A DNA stretch of 64,000 nucleotides. Origin: Enterobacter cancerogenus. GTDB lineage: Bacteria; Pseudomonadota; Gammaproteobacteria; Enterobacterales; Enterobacteriaceae. Under the pieces are notes generated by a model. That model saw nothing but the letters and a program-made list of their open reading frames with translations. It had not been told where the DNA came from and searched no databases. Both the position numbers and the translations under genes were made by a program. This document shows, piece by piece, positions 59,927 to 64,000 of the stretch (within the stretch, counting starts at the first letter, position 1; each line of letters opens with the position of its first letter). The DNA lies in contig NZ_CP077290.1 of assembly GCF_019047785.1 (NCBI RefSeq), positions 1,240,001 through 1,304,000 on the forward strand, read 5' to 3'.

Positions 59927-60832
59927 ATGCAATTACGTAAACTGGCCACAGCAATGCTGGTTATGGGAATGTCCGCAGGCGTCGTTCACGCTGAAGACGC
60001 GCCGGCTGCCGGAAGCACCCTCGCCAAGATTGCCAAAAACGGCGTGATCGTGGTCGGCCACCGTGAATCTTCCGTCCCGTTCTCTTACTACGATAACACG
60101 CAAAAAGTCGTGGGCTATTCACAGGACTACTCCAACGCCATCGTTGAAGCTGTGAAGAAAAAGCTGAACAAACCAGACCTGCAGGTGAAGCTGATTCCAA
60201 TCACCTCGCAGAACCGTATCCCACTGCTGCAAAACGGCACCTTTGATTTTGAATGCGGTTCCACCACCAACAACCTGGAACGCCAGAAACAGGCCGCCTT
60301 CTCCGATACCATCTTCGTCGTGGGCACTCGTCTGCTGACCAAGAAAGGCGGCGACATTAAAGATTTCGCGGATCTGAAAGGTAAAGCGGTTGTCGTGACC
60401 TCCGGTACCACTTCAGAAGTGCTGCTCCACAAGCTGAATGACGACAAGAAAATGGATATGCGCATCATCAGCGCGAAAGACCACGGCGACTCCTTCCGTA
60501 CGCTGGAAAGCGGTCGTGCCGTCGCGTTTATGATGGATGACGCTCTGCTGGCGGGTGAACGTGCGAAGGCGAAGAAACCAGACAACTGGGAGATCGTCGG
60601 TACCGCGCAGTCAAAAGAAGCCTACGGCTGTATGCTGCGTAAAGACGATGCGGACTTCAAAAAACTGATCGATGACACCATCGCGCAGGCGCAGACCTCC
60701 GGCGAAGCGGCAAAATGGTTCGACAAGTGGTTCAAGAACCCGATTCCACCGAAAAACCTGAACATGAACTTTGAACTGTCTGACGACATGAAAGCGCTGT
60801 TCAAATCACCAAACGACAAAGCTCTTAACTAA
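59927..60832 (+). CDS. gltI: Glutamate/aspartate ABC transporter, periplasmic binding protein
   Basis: 301-residue periplasmic solute-binding protein of the polar amino-acid uptake family. Signal peptide of about 22 residues (LATAMLVMGMSAGVVHA). Ligand-site residues are recognisable in HRESSVPFSYYD, GSTTNNLERQ and VTSGTTSEVLL. The start at 59927 has AAAGGAG seven bases upstream and gives a clean signal peptide. Delivers substrate to GltJK. Confidence 0.97.
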   Translation: MQLRKLATAMLVMGMSAGVVHAEDAPAAGSTLAKIAKNGVIVVGHRESSVPFSYYDNTQKVVGYSQDYSNAIVEAVKKKLNKPDLQVKLIPITSQNRIPLLQNGTFDFECGSTTNNLERQKQAAFSDTIFVVGTRLLTKKGGDIKDFADLKGKAVVVTSGTTSEVLLHKLNDDKKMDMRIISAKDHGDSFRTLESGRAVAFMMDDALLAGERAKAKKPDNWEIVGTAQSKEAYGCMLRKDDADFKKLIDDTIAQAQTSGEAAKWFDKWFKNPIPPKNLNMNFELSDDMKALFKSPNDKALN

Positions 60833-60976
60833 TTAGAAATACAGGGGCGGGATCTCCTGCCCTCTCGATTGTCGGGAAGCATGGACAGACTCTACGCTGA
60901 GTGGCTCGTTCCCCACTCAGCGCGAAAAATGAGCTTCTCACCAATCTTCGAGGGTAGCGCTGCTACCCTTTTTTTT
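60833..60976 (+). ncRNA. sroC: SroC small RNA (processed from the gltI-gltJ intergenic mRNA)
   Basis: The gltI-gltJ gap matches SroC in position and layout: a first hairpin GGGCGGGA / TCCTGCCC region, a 10-base stem CGCTGAGTGG / CCACTCAGCG (60895-60922), and an intrinsic terminator AGGGTAGC-GCT-GCTACCCT (60951-60969) with eight T. In related bacteria SroC is cut from the gltI transcript and sponges the GcvB small RNA. The 5' end is approximate and may lie inside gltI. Confidence 0.78.
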
Positions 60977-60988
60977 CTGGAGTTTATT

Positions 60989-61729
60989 ATGTCAATTGAC
61001 TGGAACTGGGGCATCTTTCTACAGCAAGCCCCGTTCGGCAACACCACCTATCTTGGCTGGCTGTGGAGCGGCTTTCAGGTCACCGTGGCGCTATCGATAA
61101 CGGCGTGGATCATCGCGTTTCTTATCGGTTCGCTGTTCGGTATTCTGCGCACCGTCCCCAACCGTTTCCTCTCTTCTCTTGGCACGCTCTATGTGGAACT
61201 GTTCCGTAACGTTCCGCTGATTGTGCAGTTCTTTACCTGGTATCTGGTTATCCCGGAACTGCTGCCGGAAAACATCGGCATGTGGTTCAAGGCCGAGCTG
61301 GATCCGAACGTGCAGTTCTTCGTCTCCTCGATGCTGTGTCTGGGCCTGTTTACCGCTGCGCGCGTGTGCGAGCAGGTGCGTGCCGCCATTCAGTCGCTGC
61401 CACGCGGGCAAAAGAATGCGGCCCTGGCAATGGGGCTGACCCTGCCGCAGGCCTACCGCTACGTGTTGCTGCCTAACGCCTATCGCGTCATCGTGCCGCC
61501 GATGACCTCAGAGATGATGAACCTGGTGAAAAACTCGGCCATCGCCTCGACCATCGGTCTGGTGGATATGGCCGCGCAGGCGGGCAAGCTGCTGGATTAT
61601 TCCGCCCATGCGTGGGAATCCTTTACGGCCATTACGCTCGCCTATGTTCTGATAAACGCTTTCATCATGCTGGTGATGAACCTGGTTGAACGCAAAACTC
61701 GCCTGCCGGGCAATCTGGGGGGTAAATAA
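60989..61729 (+). CDS. gltJ: Glutamate/aspartate ABC transporter permease GltJ
   Basis: 246-residue inner-membrane permease of the His/Glu/Gln/Arg family, with five predicted membrane segments and the EAA-like loop [19 protein letters not shown]. The start [10 protein letters not shown] at 60989 follows GGAG and lies 12 bases after the SroC terminator T run, so read-through at that terminator sets its expression. Its stop overlaps the gltK start. Confidence 0.95.
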   Translation: MSIDWNWGIFLQQAPFGNTTYLGWLWSGFQVTVALSITAWIIAFLIGSLFGILRTVPNRFLSSLGTLYVELFRNVPLIVQFFTWYLVIPELLPENIGMWFKAELDPNVQFFVSSMLCLGLFTAARVCEQVRAAIQSLPRGQKNAALAMGLTLPQAYRYVLLPNAYRVIVPPMTSEMMNLVKNSAIASTIGLVDMAAQAGKLLDYSAHAWESFTAITLAYVLINAFIMLVMNLVERKTRLPGNLGGK

Positions 61730-62403
61730 TGTACGAGTTTGACTGGAGTTCTATCGTTCCTTCCCTGCCTTACCTGCTTGATGGCCTGGCGATCACGTTA
61801 AAGATCACCGTGATTGCCATTATCGTCGGGATTGTCTGGGGCACCCTGCTGGCAGTGATGCGCCTGTCGAGCTTTAAGCCGCTCGCCTGGTTTGCAACGG
61901 CCTACGTTAACGTCTTCCGCTCTATCCCGCTGGTGATGGTGCTGCTGTGGTTTTACCTGATCGTTCCCGGTTTTCTGCAAAACGTACTGGGGCTGTCGCC
62001 AAAAACCGATATCCGGCTGATCTCCGCCATGGTGGCGTTCTCCATGTTCGAGGCCGCGTACTACTCCGAGATTATTCGCGCCGGTATTCAGAGCATCTCC
62101 CGCGGGCAATCCAGCGCGGCGCTGGCGCTGGGCATGACGCACTGGCAGTCCATGAAGCTGATTATTCTGCCGCAGGCGTTTCGCGCCATGGTTCCGCTCC
62201 TGCTGACGCAGGGCATCGTCCTGTTCCAGGATACGTCGCTGGTCTACGTTCTGAGCCTGGCGGACTTCTTCCGTACCGCATCCACCATCGGCGAACGTGA
62301 CGGTACGCAGGTTGAGATGGTCCTCTTCGCGGGCGGGGTCTATTTTGTGATTAGTTTAAGCGCGTCGCTGTTGGTCAGCTGGCTGAAGAAAAGGACGGTA
62401 TAA
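61729..62403 (+). CDS. gltK: Glutamate/aspartate ABC transporter permease GltK
   Basis: 224-residue partner permease of GltJ with the EAA-like loop [19 protein letters not shown]. The ATG shares one base with the gltJ stop, and its own stop shares one base with gltL, indicating tight coupling. Confidence 0.96.
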   Translation: MYEFDWSSIVPSLPYLLDGLAITLKITVIAIIVGIVWGTLLAVMRLSSFKPLAWFATAYVNVFRSIPLVMVLLWFYLIVPGFLQNVLGLSPKTDIRLISAMVAFSMFEAAYYSEIIRAGIQSISRGQSSAALALGMTHWQSMKLIILPQAFRAMVPLLLTQGIVLFQDTSLVYVLSLADFFRTASTIGERDGTQVEMVLFAGGVYFVISLSASLLVSWLKKRTV

Positions 62404-63128
62404 TGATTTCCCTGAAAAATGTTTCTAAATGGTATGGGCACTTTCAGGTGCTGACCGACTGCTCCACTGAAGTGAAAAAAGGCGATGTGGTGGTCGTGTG
62501 CGGGCCGTCCGGGTCCGGTAAATCGACGCTGATCAAAACCGTCAACGGCCTGGAGCCGGTGCAGCAGGGTGAAATTGTGGTCAACGGCACGAAGGTCAAT
62601 GACAAGAAAACGAACCTTGCTCAGCTGCGTTCTCACGTCGGCATGGTGTTCCAGCATTTTGAGCTGTTCCCGCATCTCTCAATTATTGAGAACCTGACCC
62701 TGGCGCAGGTGAAAGTGCTTAAGCGTGATAAAAAAGCGGCGCGTGAGAAAGGGCTGAAATTACTGGAACGCGTCGGGTTGACGGCCCATGCCGATAAATT
62801 CCCGGCACAGCTATCCGGCGGACAGCAGCAGCGCGTAGCGATTGCGCGAGCCTTGTGCATGGATCCGGTGGCGATGTTGTTCGATGAACCGACTTCGGCG
62901 CTCGATCCGGAGATGATCAACGAAGTGCTGGACGTGATGGTCGAACTGGCGCACGAAGGGATGACCATGATGGTTGTTACCCATGAAATGGGCTTCGCCC
63001 GCAAAGTGGCTAACCGCGTGATCTTCATGGACGAAGGCAAAATCGTGGAAGACTCCCCGAAAGAGGCATTCTTCGCTGATCCGAAATCCGAACGCGCAAA
63101 AGACTTCCTCGCCAAAATTCTGCATTAA
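62403..63128 (+). CDS. gltL: Glutamate/aspartate ABC transporter ATP-binding protein
   Basis: 241-residue ATPase. Walker [11 protein letters not shown]-loop [10 protein letters not shown], signature [12 protein letters not shown], Walker [14 protein letters not shown] and H-loop VVTHEMGFA are all intact. Drives import through GltJK. Confidence 0.98.
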   Translation: MISLKNVSKWYGHFQVLTDCSTEVKKGDVVVVCGPSGSGKSTLIKTVNGLEPVQQGEIVVNGTKVNDKKTNLAQLRSHVGMVFQHFELFPHLSIIENLTLAQVKVLKRDKKAAREKGLKLLERVGLTAHADKFPAQLSGGQQQRVAIARALCMDPVAMLFDEPTSALDPEMINEVLDVMVELAHEGMTMMVVTHEMGFARKVANRVIFMDEGKIVEDSPKEAFFADPKSERAKDFLAKILH

Positions 63129-63133
63129 TTTTC

Positions 63134-63161
63134 CGGAGCGCAATCTGCGGATTGCGCTCCG
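63134..63161 (+). terminator. Hairpin after gltL
   Basis: Twelve-base perfect stem CGGAGCGCAATC / GATTGCGCTCCG with a four-base loop, five bases after gltL. There is no T run, so it may stabilise the 3' end rather than terminate on its own. Confidence 0.5.
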
Positions 63162-63247
63162 CTTCACGCTTTGCCTCTCTTCTTCTCGTCGGCGCGACAG
63201 TGCAGCGTTAACCTTGTCACACAATAACGCCAGTAATGGAGAACCCT

Positions 63248-64000
63248 ATGGCACAGCCCATTATTCTCGATTGCGATCCGGGTCATGATGACGCGATCGC
63301 CCTCGTCCTTGCCCTCGCCTCCCCCGAGCTTGACGTCAAAGCCGTCACCTCGTCTGCGGGGAACCAGACGCCAGAGAAAACCCTGCGCAACGTCCTGCGG
63401 ATGCTGACGCTGTTAAAGCGCACCGATATCCCGGTCGCTGGCGGCGCGCTAAAACCGCTGATGCGCGAACTGATCATTGCCGACAACGTTCACGGCGAAA
63501 GCGGGCTGGACGGCCCGGCATTACCAGAGCCAGCATTTGCGCCGCAACCCTGCACCGCCGTTGAGCTGATGGCGAAGGTACTGCGTGAAAGCGCAGAGCC
63601 CGTGACGCTGGTGGCAACCGGTCCGCAGACCAACGTCGCACTGCTGCTCAACAGCCACCCTGAGCTGCACCGCAACATTGCCCAAATCGTGATTATGGGC
63701 GGCGCGATGGGGCTGGGAAACTGGACGCCTGCGGCCGAATTCAACATCTTTGTTGATCCGGAAGCTGCGGAGATTGTCTTCCAGTCTGGCCTGCCGATCG
63801 TCATGGCGGGGCTTGACGTGACTCACCGGGCGCAAATTATGGCCCAGGACATCGAACGGTTCCGTTCTGTGGGGAACCCGGTTGCGACGACGGTGGCGGA
63901 GCTGCTCGACTTCTTTATGGAGTATCACAAAGCCGAAAAATGGGGCTTTAGCGGCGCGCCGCTGCACGACCCTTGCACCATCGCCTGGCTGTTGAAGCCG
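63248..64000 (+). CDS. rihA: Pyrimidine-specific ribonucleoside hydrolase RihA (partial)
   Basis: Nucleoside hydrolase that releases ribose from cytidine and uridine. The first 251 codons are present; the gene runs off the window end and should total about 311 residues. The calcium-binding DCDPGHDDA motif is at about residues 8-16, with [19 protein letters not shown] and GLDVTH further on. The ATG at 63248 follows GGAGAACCC. Confidence 0.95.
   Translation, partial: MAQPIILDCDPGHDDAIALVLALASPELDVKAVTSSAGNQTPEKTLRNVLRMLTLLKRTDIPVAGGALKPLMRELIIADNVHGESGLDGPALPEPAFAPQPCTAVELMAKVLRESAEPVTLVATGPQTNVALLLNSHPELHRNIAQIVIMGGAMGLGNWTPAAEFNIFVDPEAAEIVFQSGLPIVMAGLDVTHRAQIMAQDIERFRSVGNPVATTVAELLDFFMEYHKAEKWGFSGAPLHDPCTIAWLLKP

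Overview
The window is chromosomal DNA from an enteric gammaproteobacterium. Nearly every protein matches its Escherichia coli counterpart in length and motifs, and the gene order is that of the E. coli gltA to rihA region read in the opposite direction. Dispersed GC-rich palindromes, an extra alkylsulfatase cluster and the absence of several E. coli genes (dtpD, ybgA, the rhsC module, abrB and the fimbrial genes near gltA) suggest Enterobacter or a near relative; the genus is an inference.

Layout. 1-3.9 kb: accessory cluster of a periplasmic alkylsulfatase and two outer-membrane barrel proteins. 3.9-15.5 kb: TCA block, sdhCDAB-sucABCD on the minus strand and divergent gltA on the plus strand, around a 650-base regulatory region with a CRP-like site. 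15.6-20.9 kb: minus-strand run phr-ybgI-pxpB-pxpC-pxpA-nei (DNA repair plus 5-oxoproline recycling). 21.0-21.8 kb: an unrecognised 35-codon ORF with its own terminator, then ybfA. 22.0-29.8 kb: kdpFABC potassium pump and kdpDE sensor-regulator. 30.1-34.0 kb: speFL leader peptide, speF and potE (ornithine decarboxylase system). 34.1-36.4 kb: seqA-pgm. 36.5-39.2 kb: ybfF, ybfE, fldA, uof and fur. 39.3-41.1 kb: chiPQ chitoporin operon. 41.5-43.2 kb: glnS. 43.3-49.7 kb: nagE and divergent nagBACD for N-acetylglucosamine. 49.9-51.6 kb: asnB. 51.8-52.5 kb: seven tRNA genes (Met, Leu, Gln, Gln, Met, Gln, Gln). 52.6-59.5 kb: ubiF, then miaB and phoL(ybeZ)-ybeY-ybeX-lnt. 59.9-63.1 kb: gltI-SroC-gltJKL glutamate/aspartate importer. 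63.2 kb to the end: rihA, cut by the window edge.

How the parts work together. The succinate and 2-oxoglutarate steps and citrate synthase share one intergenic control region. The nag genes and chiP share NagC-type operators, linking chitosugar entry to its breakdown. glnS, asnB and the glutamine tRNAs cluster around amide amino-acid metabolism, with gltIJKL (sigma-54 promoter) supplying glutamate and aspartate. Several genes carry RNA-level control: the speFL arrest peptide, the ChiX target on chiP, uof ahead of fur, SroC inside glt, and terminators inside the alkylsulfatase and nag operons.

Most of the window is ordinary conserved chromosome. The parts most worth a second look are the alkylsulfatase/barrel cluster, the unrecognised small ORF with a structured leader near 21.1 kb, the loss of the uof stop codon so that uof runs into fur, and a five-copy palindromic repeat family lying in gaps between genes.
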